Shown: piece by piece, positions 11,300 to 23,802 of the stretch
Layout: each line of letters starts with the position of its first letter
How positions within the stretch are numbered: the first letter of the stretch is position 1
Assembly (NCBI RefSeq): GCF_030272615.1
Contig: NC_081410.1
Location: 145,634,349-145,698,348 of the forward strand
Reading direction: 5' to 3'
DNA length: 64,000 bases
DNA from: Cryptomeria japonica
Taxonomy: Eukaryota; Streptophyta; Pinopsida; Cupressales; Cupressaceae
Made by a program: the position numbers and the translations under genes
Notes under the pieces: generated by a model
What the model was told of the DNA's origin: nothing
The model's database searches: none
Seen by the model: the letters and a program-made list of their open reading frames with translations, nothing else

Positions 11300-12885
11300 A
11301 TCATAACTAACCCTGATGGAAATAACTGAGATTTATGAATTATATATTTAATATTGTTTAAAATGGTTTCAGGACTTAAATCAGGGTTTATCCTATTAAA
11401 ACAGCGTTTCTAAGGGTAAAGTTATAACCCTAACTATCTTACATCTCTTATTTGAATGGAATTTGTGATTCTAGGGTAATCCCAAAAGGGGACCTTACAG
11501 TCAGTGTTAGGATTATTAGCCAACTGAGTTTGAGAATGATTTCGAAAATACTAATTATAGCATTTACTATAGGGTTTGAATTGGAGCAGCTGTCTGATGT
11601 TCAGTGTGTTAAAGATGGTTGTTATACACAAGAATTTAGAAGTAGAAAATATCTCTTGCATTCTTGGACTATCCTGCAATTGGTAAGATTAAGTATAAAC
11701 ACTGAATCTGGAATCTATTATTCATATCATTTTGCCATAATAAATGTCAAATGTAGGATTGGAAGAACGGTTGTTTTCTAGGTATGGAAATGCATGGCCT
11801 ATAAGTCTTACATGTACTCAAATTAGGATGTAGATGCTGAAAATATTGGAGCTTGAACTTAATGTTGAGAAAAACTAAGTGAATATGCATTGGCTGCTAA
11901 AATTTTGTAAGGATGAACTGCAAGGTGTAATACACTTCAATACTGAATGTAAAATCTATGGTTCCTCATTGAAAACTTAAAATCAACCTGATGGCTTACA
12001 AGATCACACTCAAAAGATCAATCATATAAAGGACCATAGTGGTCCTTTAATAACCATTTATGGCTTTCGAAAACTGATAAAACCTTAACTCACTCATCCG
12101 TTTACTACATCTGCAAACTAGCACAATAGCATGACATGCTTAATTTACTATATGGAGTTGTACTGGGTGTGCATCACATTAGCTTTGCCCCAGAAATATA
12201 TAGATTGTGTCAAACCTTTTGTGACTTTTGTTAAGTTAAACCGTAAGGTCAAAGGAGAGAGCATTTGCACTTTTTGTAAATCGCTAGTGATGAGGTGTAT
12301 TTCAAGTAGTTTTAACTATAAGTATAAAGAGTTTGGGTTCATGTCATTGCCTACAATGAATGCACCAAAAGCTTTCGCCAATCTGAAATCAAGATTTGGG
12401 GTGCAATTCTCTAGGCTTTCAAGTTAGGAGCCTCCTCTTATTTGGTATTAAGATATTAACATTTCTTAGTGTTGCCGCTTGTGCATGGTGAAATCCCTTG
12501 GCTTGTGGCAGTCATCACTTTGGTGCTTTCTTAGAAGTATTGTGCTGCAGGAAATACTATGTATCCTCTGGTTTACATTTTGAAATGTTTCAGCTTCTGG
12601 TGCTGGTCTTCAAGAGATCTGTTTTGAATTCGCTCAAAATGCATGGTGTTCCTGAAAATGACCCTGCAGCTTGACCCATTTTCCTAGAACAAGCAGATAC
12701 TTTTTTGGGGTTGTTTCCAGAATGGATCCCCAGATCAAAATGGGTTAAACATCATAAAACACTGATAAACAAAATTCTTAGTCAATCATAACCATAAACC
12801 AACTTGCCTCCAATTTCCCTAATCTAACATTAACCATCTAAATGGTAAAACTGTCACGTAACCAAAAGAAACAACAGACATGATA
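11300..12885. other. no supported gene
   Basis: Short open frames occur on + at 11452-11781 and 12131-12427, but neither shows a recognisable domain or compositional sign of coding. A possible terminal exon at 12594-12671 on + (acceptor TTTCAG, 25 codons, TGA) was considered but has no support from homology. The stretch could be upstream sequence or first intron of the OEP37 gene. Confidence 0.4.
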
Positions 12886-13302
12886 CGACCTAGTGCACAA
12901 AATGCCAAGTGGCCTGTCGGCCTTGGCATTTGGATATCTCAGTTGTATGAGTCCAATTTGGGGCAGGCCCTATTTGGGCGAACCACTTGTGTGTAACTTG
13001 TGATTAAGTTAAATCAGAATGTAACTTGCAACTAAGGGAGACTCATATGTAACTTGTAATATATAGGTCTGACCCTATCCTTGGCGCCAAAAGTATATAG
13101 CCGACTTGAGGTCTATTAGGAGGTATTGATTCATATATATTCAAGGTCATGATTGCGTCAATAGCAATGAATTCAACATCATGAAGGTCATGTAGTGTGC
13201 TCAAGGGTGACGATAAGAGCTTATCGTCTATGGTTGATGGTTGGGAAGGCAACATATCTAATGTTTGCCTGTGGTTTATGAGCACTACCATAAAATTCAA
13301 CA
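12886..13302 (+). repeat. 5' LTR of the short element
   Basis: It starts CGACCTAGTGCAC and ends AAAATTCAACA directly before the primer site. The start was set by comparison with the 3' copy, so the outer few bases are uncertain. It differs from the 3' LTR by roughly 16 substitutions, a 6-base, a 2-base and a 7-base indel. Confidence 0.9.
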
Positions 13303-13315
13303 TGGTATCAGAGCC
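13303..13315 (+). other. primer-binding site (initiator Met tRNA)
   Basis: TGGTATCAGAGCC follows the 5' LTR without spacer and is complementary to the 3' end of plant initiator Met tRNA. It is the exact form of the site that is mutated or exact in the other elements here. Confidence 0.9.
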
Positions 13316-13792
13316 AAGGCTCAAAGAAATCCGGTCAGATTCGTTTAAGCATTCCAGAGGAGTGTGTCATTCAATGTGATGAAAAGGAAGAAAGGCAAAA
13401 TATAATTCAAAATCGACGAAACCCTTGAGTTGACTGCTCTGATGCAACCCCAAAGTCATCTTGGTCGAGTTCAATCACCTATCTTTGCAACCAATGGCGT
13501 TACACCTTGCAATAGGAGGCATCGAAGTCTATCAAAAGAGAATCGAGGGCACTTGAATTGGGTGAACTGCTTTTATCACCACATCCCTGCCTTTTTCCTC
13601 AGTCGGAACCAGTCATATACAGCGGCTGGTAGTTGCAGTCTGAGGGCGGCACCTATGAATTAGGATTCGACATGTATAGGAATTCTCATGGCCGGTAAGG
13701 GGTCATTATCATAGCTTACGGTTTGACTGTTCAAGCCGAACCCATTCCACAAACCTGCGATCCTGTCTATAGTGCTATTCCTAATGCCTGGC

Positions 13793-13828
13793 TGCGAATA
13801 TTATTTCCTTTGCGAATATTATTTCCTT
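13793..13828 (+). repeat. 18-bp tandem duplication
   Basis: TGCGAATATTATTTCCTT is repeated exactly twice in the interior of the short element, consistent with recent slippage. Confidence 0.85.
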
Positions 13829-14767
13829 TGTCCGGAAATAAGGGTATGGTCTGTTTTGGCTAAATATTGGGGAAGGCATTCTTTAGGCAACTTCTCTCCC
13901 TTTCTATCCACAGGATATCATTCTTGGCACTCATTTTGGCACGGGCTAAGAATTAATACCAACGACTCACATACAGATATCATTGAAGGGGTCTAATACA
14001 AAGGTTGTGAAATCCTTATTTACAGGAGCTTAAGCTGGCATGGTTTTCTAGGTCAAGCCGAGCATGAGAAATCTAAGTTCAGGACTGTTGATTGTCTATC
14101 CTCGTTCGATTCTTTGCTGGAGATGTGATTTCTGTAGCGGTTGTTTTAGCTGGATATTTAGTTTTTGTGGGTGATGTGGCATTTGGAGCGTTGAAGGCTT
14201 TGCGTTTGGTGGAGATCATTGATTGCTGTGGATTTTTGACTATGTTTCAGATCTGTGAAATCTGAAGAAGCATTGATGGTTGTAAAATAATCAGGGTTGG
14301 GGTTACCCTTATTGTTTGTAATTATTTTCTTAGCAACGCTTGGCTTTCATGGCGTTGCCTTCGCAGATTGATAGCAAAGCCGATAGGAGAATAATGCATT
14401 TGAGGCGAATCTTTGGTTGGATGAGCTGCGATGTTAAGGAAATATTATATCCTTGAATGACATATATCCATATTGAATGCATTAGAGATTCATGCTACTT
14501 TTCTAGCCTACGGGACCTGACTAGAGAAGCTTCCAAGGAATATTGGCTGCTGCTGGGGAAACCTTTGGGACATAAGGAATATGGTAGTCCTGTTTTGGAT
14601 GATATCAGCAAGTGTCTATGACATGCTGAATATGGACGAATCAAAGATTGCATTCAAGGAAGGAAGATTGCTTGCATTTATTCGCAGAGGAAGAATCAAC
14701 ATTCAAAGGGAGTCTGACATATCATCAGAAGTAACCTTGGACGAAGAGGTCAGAAGATTGATTTTAG

Positions 14768-14855
14768 CTTCAGAGGGAGCTTGACGTTTCAACTTCAGAG
14801 GGAGCTTGATGTTTCAACTTAAGAGGGAGCTTGTCATTGCAGCTTCAGAGGGAGC
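14768..14855 (+). repeat. 25-bp tandem array, 3.5 copies
   Basis: Units start at 14768, 14793, 14818 and 14843, each opening CTTCAGAGGGAGC (third unit CTTAAGAGGGAGC). The purine-rich AGAGGGAGC core resembles the polypurine tract region of copia elements. The array may therefore be a multiplied tract, which is inference. Confidence 0.85.
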
Positions 14856-14924
14856 CACGTCATCTTGAGGATTTGGTTAATGAGTTCTTCTATGTGAGGG
14901 AGAAGTTCGAGGTGCAATCCCTTG

Positions 14925-15265
14925 TTAATGCATTCTTCTTTGGGAGAAGTTTGAGGTGAAAGCCCTCGTTCCACCCTCTGCGAGTAGGTATGGTGGATCC
15001 ACCCTCTGCAAGAAGGCATGGTGGAGATGCATTCTCCTCTGGGAGAATTCTGAGTTTAGAGCCCTCGTTCCACCCTCTGCAGGTAGGCATGGTGGAGCCA
15101 CCCTTTGTGAGTAGGCATGGTGGTAATGCATCCTTCTCTGGGAGAAGGTTGAGGTGAAAGCCCTCTTCCACCCTCTGCGAGTAGGTATGGTGGGTATCAT
15201 GGAAGAAATTCCATGATGTGCTTGTTCACCCTCTGGGAGTAGCTATGGTGAACGTATTATTCATG
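14925..15265 (+). repeat. compound tandem array in the short element
   Basis: A higher-order unit is present about three times. It consists of GCATTCTTCT..GGGAGAA, then GAGGTGAAAGCCCTC, then one or two copies of CCACCCTCTGCGAGTAGGTATGGTGG. Starts lie near 14930, 15028 and 15127, with single sub-units continuing to about 15265. The inner sub-unit carries inverted arms (CCACC and GGTGG), so each copy can form a hairpin. No protein is encoded consistently across units. Confidence 0.8.
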
Positions 15266-15371
15266 GGAGTAGCCATGGTGGTAGTCACTATGTGACTTGG
15301 TTATTCAGAAGGAATCCTCCCTAGCTAAGACGGAGTGTTATTGTGTAGTTAGGTCGGATCCCTTCTAGGGC

Positions 15372-15773
15372 CGACCTAGTGCACAAAATGCCAAGTGGCT
15401 TGTCGGCCTTGGCATTTGGATATCTTAGTTGTATGAGTCCAATTTGGGGCAGGCCCTATTTGGGCGAACCACTTGTGTGTAACTTGTGATTAAGTTAAAT
15501 GTAACTTGCAACTAAGGGAGACTCATATGTAACTTGTAATTTATAGGTTTGATCCTATCCTTGGCGCCAAAAGTATATGGCCGACTTGAGGTCTTAGGAG
15601 GTATTGATTCATATATATGCAAGGTCATGATTGCATCAATAGCAATGAATTTAACATCATGAAGGTCATGTAGTGTGCTCAGGGGTGACGACAAGAGCTT
15701 ATCGTCTATGGTTGGGAAGGCAATAGATCTGATGTTTGCCTGTGGTTAACGAGCACTACCATAAAATTCAACA
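15372..15773 (+). repeat. 3' LTR of the short element
   Basis: It matches 12886-13302 along its full length, from CGACCTAGTGCAC to AAAATTCAACA. The preceding bases (CCTTCTAGGGC) are only weakly purine-rich, so the plus-strand primer is not obvious. Confidence 0.9.
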
Positions 15774-15784
15774 GATATTTCCAT

Positions 15785-16125
15785 CATTCCTTATCATTTT
15801 GTATCCATGGTTCCTAGAAGAAAAGCTTTTCCCCGTCATATGTTTCCATATCTATTACCATGCCCATATCCTGGTAAACAAGTTTCATACGTATCTACTT
15901 CAGTTATCATCATTGCATAATTCAGCTGAAACTAATCTTGGATGTTATATATATCAATGTTTGTATCATTCCTTTCATTTTGTATCCATGGTTCTAGAAT
16001 AAAAACTTCCCCCGCTGTCATATCTGTTTCCATACCTCATCCCATGGCCATATCCTGGTAAACAAGCTGTACATGTATCTACTTTAGTTATAATTATCAT
16101 CATTGCATAATTCAGCTGAACCTAA
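15785..16125. repeat. ~180-bp tandem duplication upstream of OEP37 exon
   Basis: 15785-15950 and 15966-16120 are related copies sharing ATTTTGTATCCATGGTTC, ATATCCTGGTAAACAAG and CATCATTGCATAATTCAGCTGAA, with several substitutions and indels. 16126-16541 shows no coding domain. Confidence 0.8.
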
Positions 16126-16541
16126 TCCATATGAGCAACTTGGCCTTAACCATTGTGTATTCTGTATTTTCAGAAGTCTAAAGCCTTACAATGGAAGACT
16201 TTTAATCTATATCAAAGAAACAACTCAATTTAACACCTTGGCGACAATTTTTGTCATACTTATGTTCACACCTCTAGCAATCTCTGTATTGAATAACAGT
16301 ATTCTGCTGGCAGCATTTAACAGTTACGAGGATCAAATCTTAGAAAATAGATTAACTATTATGTTGAGATACATGTTTAGTACATCTCTTTCTTGTATAT
16401 ATTTTCAAACCTTTGCTAAATATGTTAAAAGTTCTTAATTTTCCTGAAAGTTTTGGGTGTTAACGTGTTGTTTTTTCCAAACATTGTAACTGTAATGCTT
16501 CTATGCCTTAGCCATGTCCATTATGGTATCCTTGGATACAG

Positions 16542-19500
16542 TTGGTGACAAAGTATTTTTCCGTTCTCTATCACCCTGATGATTGCTATGCGCTTATTAC
16601 TGCTTCAGCTGACCTTAGTCACCAACTCCAGATGAAGTTTCTTTTTGATAACAAGGTAGACCAGATTTCTCATCAGTAAAAACATATTGTATAGATTAAT
16701 CTTATTTCTGAAATATCTTGAAATTTGCTGCAGATGCATGAATGCGTAGCTTTTAGTCAGACAATAAAATTGCCTTTATCTTTTTTTTTTCAAATCTATT
16801 GCAAAGGATGATTAGTAGATTACCTATTATTGAAAGTAACATGAAAGGTTCCAACTTTTAGGAAAATGTTTGAAATTAGAATCCTAAAACTATTGAAGTA
16901 ATCAACTGGCATTTTGAAGTATTGTTTTGTTTGCGTAGATATTTTATAAGATCTCACAACTTTTTTGGAGCATTCATTTCTTAAGGTTTAGCATCTAACT
17001 TATTTTAGGTTTTATTTAGATTCACTTCTTAATGAGCATACTGAACTCATAGGAACTGGGTAGGCTAGTATCGGTGGTTACACCAATCTATGACATCAAG
17101 AGAAAGATCAATGAATGTTATTATACAGAAAAGTTTATTGATTGTTTTTATATGTAGTTATACAAGATATTATGGAAGGACAAGGTTAGGTTTTCAATAG
17201 AACTTCACTCTGCTCTGTAATTGGGTAAGGAGAGCAATCATTTATCCTTAGTCACCAGATTAATATCTCTTTTAAGAAGACATTCTAGGAATTGGTTAAT
17301 TTCTTACTCAAAGAATGGAGATTATCTTAGAAAAATCTCTTTTTGACCATCAAAAGTCACTAGATTAATATCTAACTATGTAAGGAGAGCAACCATATCC
17401 AATTGAGACCCTAAATCGCCAGATTTATATCTCTTTTAAGAATACATTTTAGGAATTGTTTAATTTCTTACCCAAACAATGGGAATTGTCTTTAGAAATA
17501 TCTCTCTTTGACGATCAGAAGTCCCTCGACAGCTTACTGATCACATAGAATATATGGAAATAAGTTATAGAACAAATCAAAAGCTCAAGCCAAGTGCTTG
17601 GAAATCTGTGTTTCCAATTGTAGCTGTTTTGAATGAATACGTTGAAAAATGCACTTTGAAACCTATGGTAGTCCTTATTCCAAGATTTACATTATCAGCA
17701 AATATTGGTTTTTTTTTTCACACACTAAACACAGTTCACCATAGGCTTGTTTTGGCAAGTGTATATTACTGGACAATTCTTAGTAGAGAACTAACCGAAT
17801 CAGTGGCCTGTGCTTGAAACAATGAAAGCTAATCCAAATAGAGCTGATTATGTATAGCAATTTGATTTTCTATCCCAGCCTTTCACCTCTACTGTAAAGT
17901 TGCCAAAAATAAAATACATGGCAGAAGATACATGGCTATGTAAGTTGTGGAGACTCTCATTCTGTTGAGGGCCTTACTGATAGAGGTGTTCTTCTTGGAA
18001 GTTTATTCTTGCGTTAATTGCTAAGATCATCAGATCATCTGGTAAAAGGATAGGAACATATGTTTATAACCTAGATGTCTGCAAATAGAAACTATAGATG
18101 ATTGCATTATCAGTGCAATTAAGTTCATAACGAGCTTTAGTTATAAACTAGATGTAAACACTGACACATCAATTCTTGCTTTGATGTTGTACTCCATTTT
18201 AATTCATCCTATTTATTGTAGAATTTCCTATGCTTGGAGGTTTTCCCAGGGTAATTGTGTTGGTCTCTTGTGCACTTGCTTTCTCTCTTTCATTTACTTG
18301 TTTATAATTTACTTAATGTTAACAAATAATTAAATACTGAAAGTCTGATTGCTGGTCTGAGTCACAAAACTAACACTTACATCATGCTAAACTGATTTGC
18401 CAAAGCAAAGGAATATTGACCAAGTATGAGTCAACGACTTATATATTAAACTAGATGTAAACACTGACACATCAATTCTTGCTTTGATGTTGTACTCCAT
18501 TTTAATTCATCCTATTTATAGTAGAATTTCCTATGCTTGGAGAAGGTCCCCACTGGTCTGAGTGTGAATGAGCTTGATGTCTGACTGTATGGTTGTACTG
18601 TTTATGGCAAGGAGTAAAATTGAAGTCAGTAAAAGGTTGATAACTGTTTGCCAAAAACACTTATGCATTGTATCTCTTCATGGAAGAAAATTGAAATAAT
18701 GCAAGGCAATTTTTTGCAGGCTCAACAAGGAGAACTAAAGCTGATTACAAAGTTATGTGACTCCAAGTATAAAGCAGAAGTATCATATGATGTCCCATCA
18801 ACTAGGCTGGTAAGCCTCGTGCTACAACCTCTATTCACAATTTGAAATTGCAATTCATCTATTCTTGAGTTTATTGGTCTATCATTAATTATCTAGCATG
18901 TGTTTGAGTTAACAGCATCATTGTTTTTGAACTAATTTGTAATTTTGTTATATATGATCTTTGTGGTAGACAACAATTCTGCCTTTTATGCTGATATTTG
19001 AAGAACATTGTGTTTTTTTCAGAAGTTTGCCTATTTTGTTTGAATTATTATGCTTTGATTCAGTAACATCTTGTCTGGTGACGTTTGAAATATTTAAAAA
19101 GGAGAATATCAATATGTTCTTCTCTTTTGGCACAGCAAAAATACTACAATACGCAATTTTCTTTTCATGTCCGGGCACATGGTGCACCTGCCACTGAACA
19201 CAGGAAAAATGGTGTGCAAGTCATTCAGAATCTCTTATTTTGACCTCAAAATAAGAGCAAAAAAATAACTAGGTGATGAGTTGCAGACATGGTTAAATGC
19301 AGCTCATATGGAATAGAAATATTGTTATAATATTGTGGTTTGTTCAAATTAATATGTAAGAGCAAATTAAGAAACCTAATTTTTTAGCATACATTCAGTA
19401 TATTGGTCAGGAATATTCTAAATTTTTGTTAGCGCCATATTGATTTGTCTTTAAAATTATGTTAATCTTTCTTAACAGACTAAACTGGACAAGATATATT

Positions 19501-21037
19501 TTTATTCTAGGAGATGCGTTTGGGTGTCCTCAGATCATTGGTTTTTATTGCAAATGGATGTGTCTGGGTAAATGAGGAAGCCGTTACTTATTCAATGTAT
19601 TAATAATGCACTAATAATATATTATATATTTAATCAACTATAACAAGCTATGGTAATAATGGTTGATACAAAGTGATTCATCCATATCTGGATTCATTCA
19701 CTGCTTACATAAATGAACAATTTTTAACATTTATGATTTATCAAAATTTCCAAATTTCTTTGTGTTGGCAGAGAGTCCATATTGGGAGAATGTGATAACA
19801 ACATTGTTAGTTACATAACAGTGTACTTTCCTGGCGTATTGTTAATGTGATACAATATTTGACTTGCCAGTATTTTTTCAATTTGCTTTTGTGAGCCCGA
19901 CTTCTATTCATATATTCAAAAGTTTGCTGCAATAAATGCACAATGTGTAGATATTATTTAGCTTTTCCTTTACTTCAAGCTATTCATCTAGTTTAGTCTT
20001 ATTAGGTCGAATACTGATTCCTTCTTGCAGCCAAGGGCATCTGTAACTTTCCCTGGTGGTGAAGTGAAATTGGTGGATGAAGCTCAAGAAGAGGGTCAAG
20101 CTTATTCTGTTCATGCTTTACTTGCAAAGAACTTTATGAATGGTCTGTGTAGTGCAGATTTTCAGGGTGAAAGCTTGAATTTGAAATATGCATACAAGGT
20201 AAACTGCAATGAGAAAATAGGCTGGTTTTGCATGGTCTATTCACTTTTAGAACTATTTGGGATCAAGCAAGAATATATTTTTTCCTTTATTTATTTATCC
20301 TGTGAAAGCATGTAGAAGATTTTAATTCAGAAATATTATGCAGGATAAAGAAATGACTCTCATACCTTCTATAAATTTGCCATCAAAAGATCTCACGTTT
20401 GCCTTTAAAAGACGGTTTAATCCCCTGAATAAATTAAGGTAAACTATACTTTCTTTGACTGAATTTTACATGCTTTAATCCCATATTGCAATGCTTACAC
20501 TCTTCTTTGAAAGCATTTTTTCAATGGTAAAATCCGTATTATCTTTGTTTTCAAATATCTCAATGGATCAACTTTGATTACTCAAATATTAACCCATTTC
20601 GTTGGGAAATTTCAAATATTTGTAAGATTAAGAATCTACCTGGATCTGTTTGCAGCTACTTATATAATTTCAATTCAGCTGCATGGAGTGCTGTCTACAA
20701 ACATAAACCTAATGATGCTTTTAAAATCAAAGTAGGTTATGATTCACACGTTCGAGTTGGATGGGCCTCAGCTTGGGTATGCATTCTCTACATATTTATA
20801 TTTACAATTGTGAATCTCCTCTAAACTATGAGAACATGAAGAGGTGACAAATCCATCCACTAATTTACACAATTAAAGTAGGTTCTAACCTTCTATTTGT
20901 TACAGGTGGGCAAAGAGGAGGCAGGTGCTAAAAGTGCACCAGGAAAAGTCAAATTTCAGCTCATGTTGCAGGTTCCACAAGATGATATAGGATCATATGC
21001 AGTGCTATTCAGAGTGAAAAAAAGATGGGATTTCTAA
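16542..21037 (+). CDS. OEP37: outer envelope pore protein 37 (3' six exons)
   Basis: Six exons: 16542-16655, 18720-18809, 20031-20198, 20344-20438, 20656-20776 and 20906-21037. All have GT-AG introns and join in frame to give 239 codons and a TAA. Recognised blocks: SVLYHPDD in exon 1, AQQGEL opening exon 2, FAFKRRFNPLNKLS across exons 4-5, YNFNSAAWSAVYKHKP, GYDSHVRVGWASAW, and in the last exon KFQLMLQVPQDD then VKKRWDF at the stop. These are the conserved C-terminal part of OEP37, a beta-barrel, cation-selective channel of the chloroplast outer envelope. The family is about 340 residues, so roughly the first 100 are missing. They must lie in upstream exon(s) not found here, or left of the window. 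A TAG at about 16509 limits upward extension of the first exon. Its start acceptor (GGATACAG) has a weak pyrimidine tract and is the least certain boundary. No stop or frameshift occurs, so the gene looks functional. Confidence 0.9.
17225..17535. repeat. ~155-bp tandem duplication in OEP37 intron
   Basis: 17225-17363 and 17380-17530 share GTAAGGAGAGCAA, ATATCTCTTTTAAGAA, AGGAATTG.TTAATTTCTTAC and TCTCT.TTTGAC. The copies are clearly diverged. The rest of the intron (16656-18719) is AT-rich with no recognised feature. Confidence 0.8.
18144..18542. repeat. ~95-bp direct repeat in OEP37 intron
   Basis: 18144-18241 and 18447-18542 are nearly identical (TAAACTAGATGTAAACACTG through CCTATGCTTGGAG), differing at one or two bases. 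They lie 303 bp apart. The high identity means the duplication is recent relative to neighbouring repeats. Confidence 0.85.
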
Positions 21038-21320
21038 TTGTTTCAGCCTTGATTATTTGAAGTATGGGCTGCATTTTGGCATCTCTGTGTCACATTTTTC
21101 CTAACCCAAAATGCAAATTTATCTACTCACTTTTCCACAACAATGAAGAGCTGTTCATTTTTTCATTCTCTAATTTTTCCTAGTTTTTCCCTTTGGCAAG
21201 GTTAAGAACTTAAGAGCTTAATTTCCAACCTTGTACCATGAAGTTGAGGAATGGTTACCCTGCACATTACAAGTTGTGTACAAGCCCAATGCTTTCACTG
21301 TACTTCTGTGGGTAATACAA

Positions 21321-21326
21321 AATAAA
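21321..21326 (+). terminator. candidate OEP37 polyadenylation signal
   Basis: AATAAA lies 284 bases after the stop codon. The intervening sequence has no open frame and would be the 3' UTR. Other AT-rich variants occur nearby, so the used site is unproven. Confidence 0.45.
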
Positions 21327-21329
21327 ATT

Positions 21330-23042
21330 CATAGCTATGATGGCACCAAATAAGAGACTTTGTGGTTACATTCCCATTCATTTGTCTACAATCTTTCCCA
21401 ATTCAATCTTTTGCTGGGTGCCTCTTGCATACATTGCTGTTGACGTTTGGGTTTTGCATAGGTGGAGAGTTAATGGCATTTTGGCCACTCTGTCACTTTC
21501 AAAATATTAAAAGATCACTGTGTCCTTGAAACAGCTATGACCTCTATTTTATCTTCACACATCATATTACCAAGTTGTTCTTGAGTATGCTATATTGTTT
21601 TTTTTATTTCTCCTCTTTTTTTTATAACTTTTAGACCATTTTTTTGGCATTCGTGAAACATTTTGGACAAGTCAAAAGGTCCTCTAGGAAATGATGTTAG
21701 ACAGCACGTCAAAGTTAAGCAGTGATATTAAACCGCATTTCTGCTACTTTTTCACAATAGTATTTTTCTGCAGCTTCAAATCTGCCAAATGCCTTAAATT
21801 CTCTACTTTTAAATTATTCCATACCAGGAGGAAGTCTTATTTGGTGTATTATCAAGGACATCTGTGTCAAGTATTTTTAGTTTGAGGAAAACTTTCGATG
21901 GGTCACTAACTAGGTTATAAAAAGAAAATATATTGGATTTGCCTATATGCCTGTGGTATATCCACCTGATTTGTCTGGGAAGTTCGAGGGAAGTGAGAAT
22001 TTGTTCTGAAATCACTTTTTTTTTTGGTGTATTGAAAAATCCTGTAGAATGTAGATTTTGGATGTAGACACCATCCACCTGCAAAACACAGGTTTGATCA
22101 ATTTCCTCTTACAAAGAATGTATTGCTGTTCCGCTTGAAAAGAAAATAGACCTAGATTTTATCTTCTGTATCTGTGAGATTTGTATCACATGCTCCATTA
22201 TTCCTCATTATAAATTTAAAATAAAGTCTAAATAGGATCTGTGACTAGCTGTCTTGATGTTATCATGAGCTGAATTGCTATTGCAGCAATTGATCACATA
22301 AAATCATCAGAGGATTTTAGTTTGTGATTGAATGATCACTTTTGAGCTAAAATAGCCAAAATTTACTCAAAACTTAAATTCTTTGTGAAGCAAATCAAGA
22401 AATATTAAATGGAATCGAATTAGAAACATTCAAAGTGTATAATGCATACACTTTGGGCATGGAAAATCAAAGTCTGGCTACCTTGTAATCTTGTACAAAC
22501 CAGGCAAGAAAAGATGAATGTTTATAATAAACATGAGCAAAAAATAACACTAGAGGTTGGTCTAATGCAGATATCTTTTCATACCTTAAATAGGGTTGCT
22601 TTTTAACAAAGCTTTTGTGCATCAACCTTAATTTCTTCTCTGCCAAAGCAGTTTTTCCCAAAAACACAAATTATGACTGGGAAATATTTCAAAGTTGAAA
22701 TCAATGAAATGTTAAAAAGTATCAAGGATTATCACCATATATTTCAACCTGCTGTACCTGAATGTTTTTACTCTATCCTTCAAACACTGAAATTTGACAC
22801 CTTGCTTGCTGTGCATGATTGAATTACATTTGCAAGTTGAATCTTAATAAATCTAGTTTCCTGAGAATGGATTGTGTTTCGCATGCACTTGAACCATCCA
22901 TGCTATATAATTTGGTACAAGTGACTTGTGAATTCTTGTTTTAGCTTTCCATTACAAATCTTTGGCATGAGAAATTAATATTGAGGGTCATATATCTCTT
23001 TGTATCACATGCAAGCTATGGAAACAATAGTGCCCTAGTACA
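21330..23042. other. no gene seen downstream of OEP37
   Basis: AT-rich sequence with T tracts at 21597-21625 and 22016-22026 and no recognised domain, LTR or repeat on either strand. Confidence 0.5.
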
Positions 23043-23790
23043 AGATGAGAAAACAATCTTGATTGGGAGGCATTACTAGGTAAATTGTTTATTGGATGGA
23101 TTTTGAAGGTCAGGTGAAAGACGAAATGTGGTATAGGACTAAGCTTGTTCAACAAGGATTGAATCACATGCTTGTTATTTGGGAGTGTCACATCTAGGTT
23201 ATTGCTTAATCAACATCAATTCCTTGACCGGAAACAATTAAGCCCAAAAGTTTTTAGTGGTAACTTTGAATATGCATTTCTTAGGCTTTATTTGACTGTG
23301 TTTCCTTACTCAGGTGAAAATTGTTTTGCAGATTCTTCGGATGTTTTAGGTGAAAATGTGGGTTATATTGCCCTTTGTTTCATGGCCCAGATGACCTTAA
23401 AATCAAAAGACTTGACCACACAATAGAAGGTTTCCCTATGGTGTCATCAATGTGGTGTTGTTCTAATTGTCTTTGAGATATGAATTTGATTGTATCTTGA
23501 AAAATTGTCAAGGGAAAGTGTCTCATAAGTCATAACTTAGTTATATCCACAATCATGTCTATATGGTAGTAGAAATGTATTCTTTTGACATGCTTTATTT
23601 ATGTCCTAGAAATCAATGCAAATCTTGATTATATCATTTTTAAGAGTGCAAATTATCTTTAAAATCCATGTAGAATATTTGATAGATTTTATAAATCTAC
23701 TTTAAGCAGCTTGATAAGCTACTCTTTGACCATGAAAGTAAATTCTGGGTTGACAGCCCACAATTCTTCGTCTAATGGGCTTGGTTAAGT
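23043..23790 (-). pseudogene. Ty3/gypsy RT fragment, copy 1
   Basis: On the minus strand, going down from 23790: KPI start, then ICIDF-DINKACQKNTF (about 23600), LDNFSRYNQIHI (about 23500), TFYCVVKSFDFK (about 23430), and in another frame the TTKNFWGLIVSGQGIDVD-type end (about 23210). These are the beta-sheet and palm blocks of a Ty3/gypsy reverse transcriptase. Many stops and frame changes exclude function. The same segment recurs at 23876-24610. Confidence 0.75.
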
Positions 23791-23802
23791 TAAATAATTA
23801 GG

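Larger units (their letters stand above)
12886..15773 (+). mobile_element. short non-autonomous LTR retrotransposon (2.9 kb)
   Basis: Two direct LTRs of about 0.4 kb flank a ~2.07 kb interior that begins with an exact 12-base initiator Met primer site. By eye the LTRs are about 95% identical, with three small indels. The interior has no gag, protease, integrase or RT that I can recognise, only short open frames and two tandem-repeat arrays. This is the build of a TRIM/LARD-type element moved in trans. A GATA/GATA match lies just outside the two ends (12882-12885 and 15774-15777), suggesting a short or eroded target duplication. Confidence 0.9.

Noticed and set aside
12131-12427. 99-codon + frame
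   Set aside because: No domain, no codon bias and no splice context. It is compatible with chance in this composition.
12594-12671. Possible terminal exon (acceptor TTTCAG, 25 codons, TGA)
   Set aside because: No homology recognised and no matching upstream exon. One splice-like site in AT-rich plant DNA is weak evidence.
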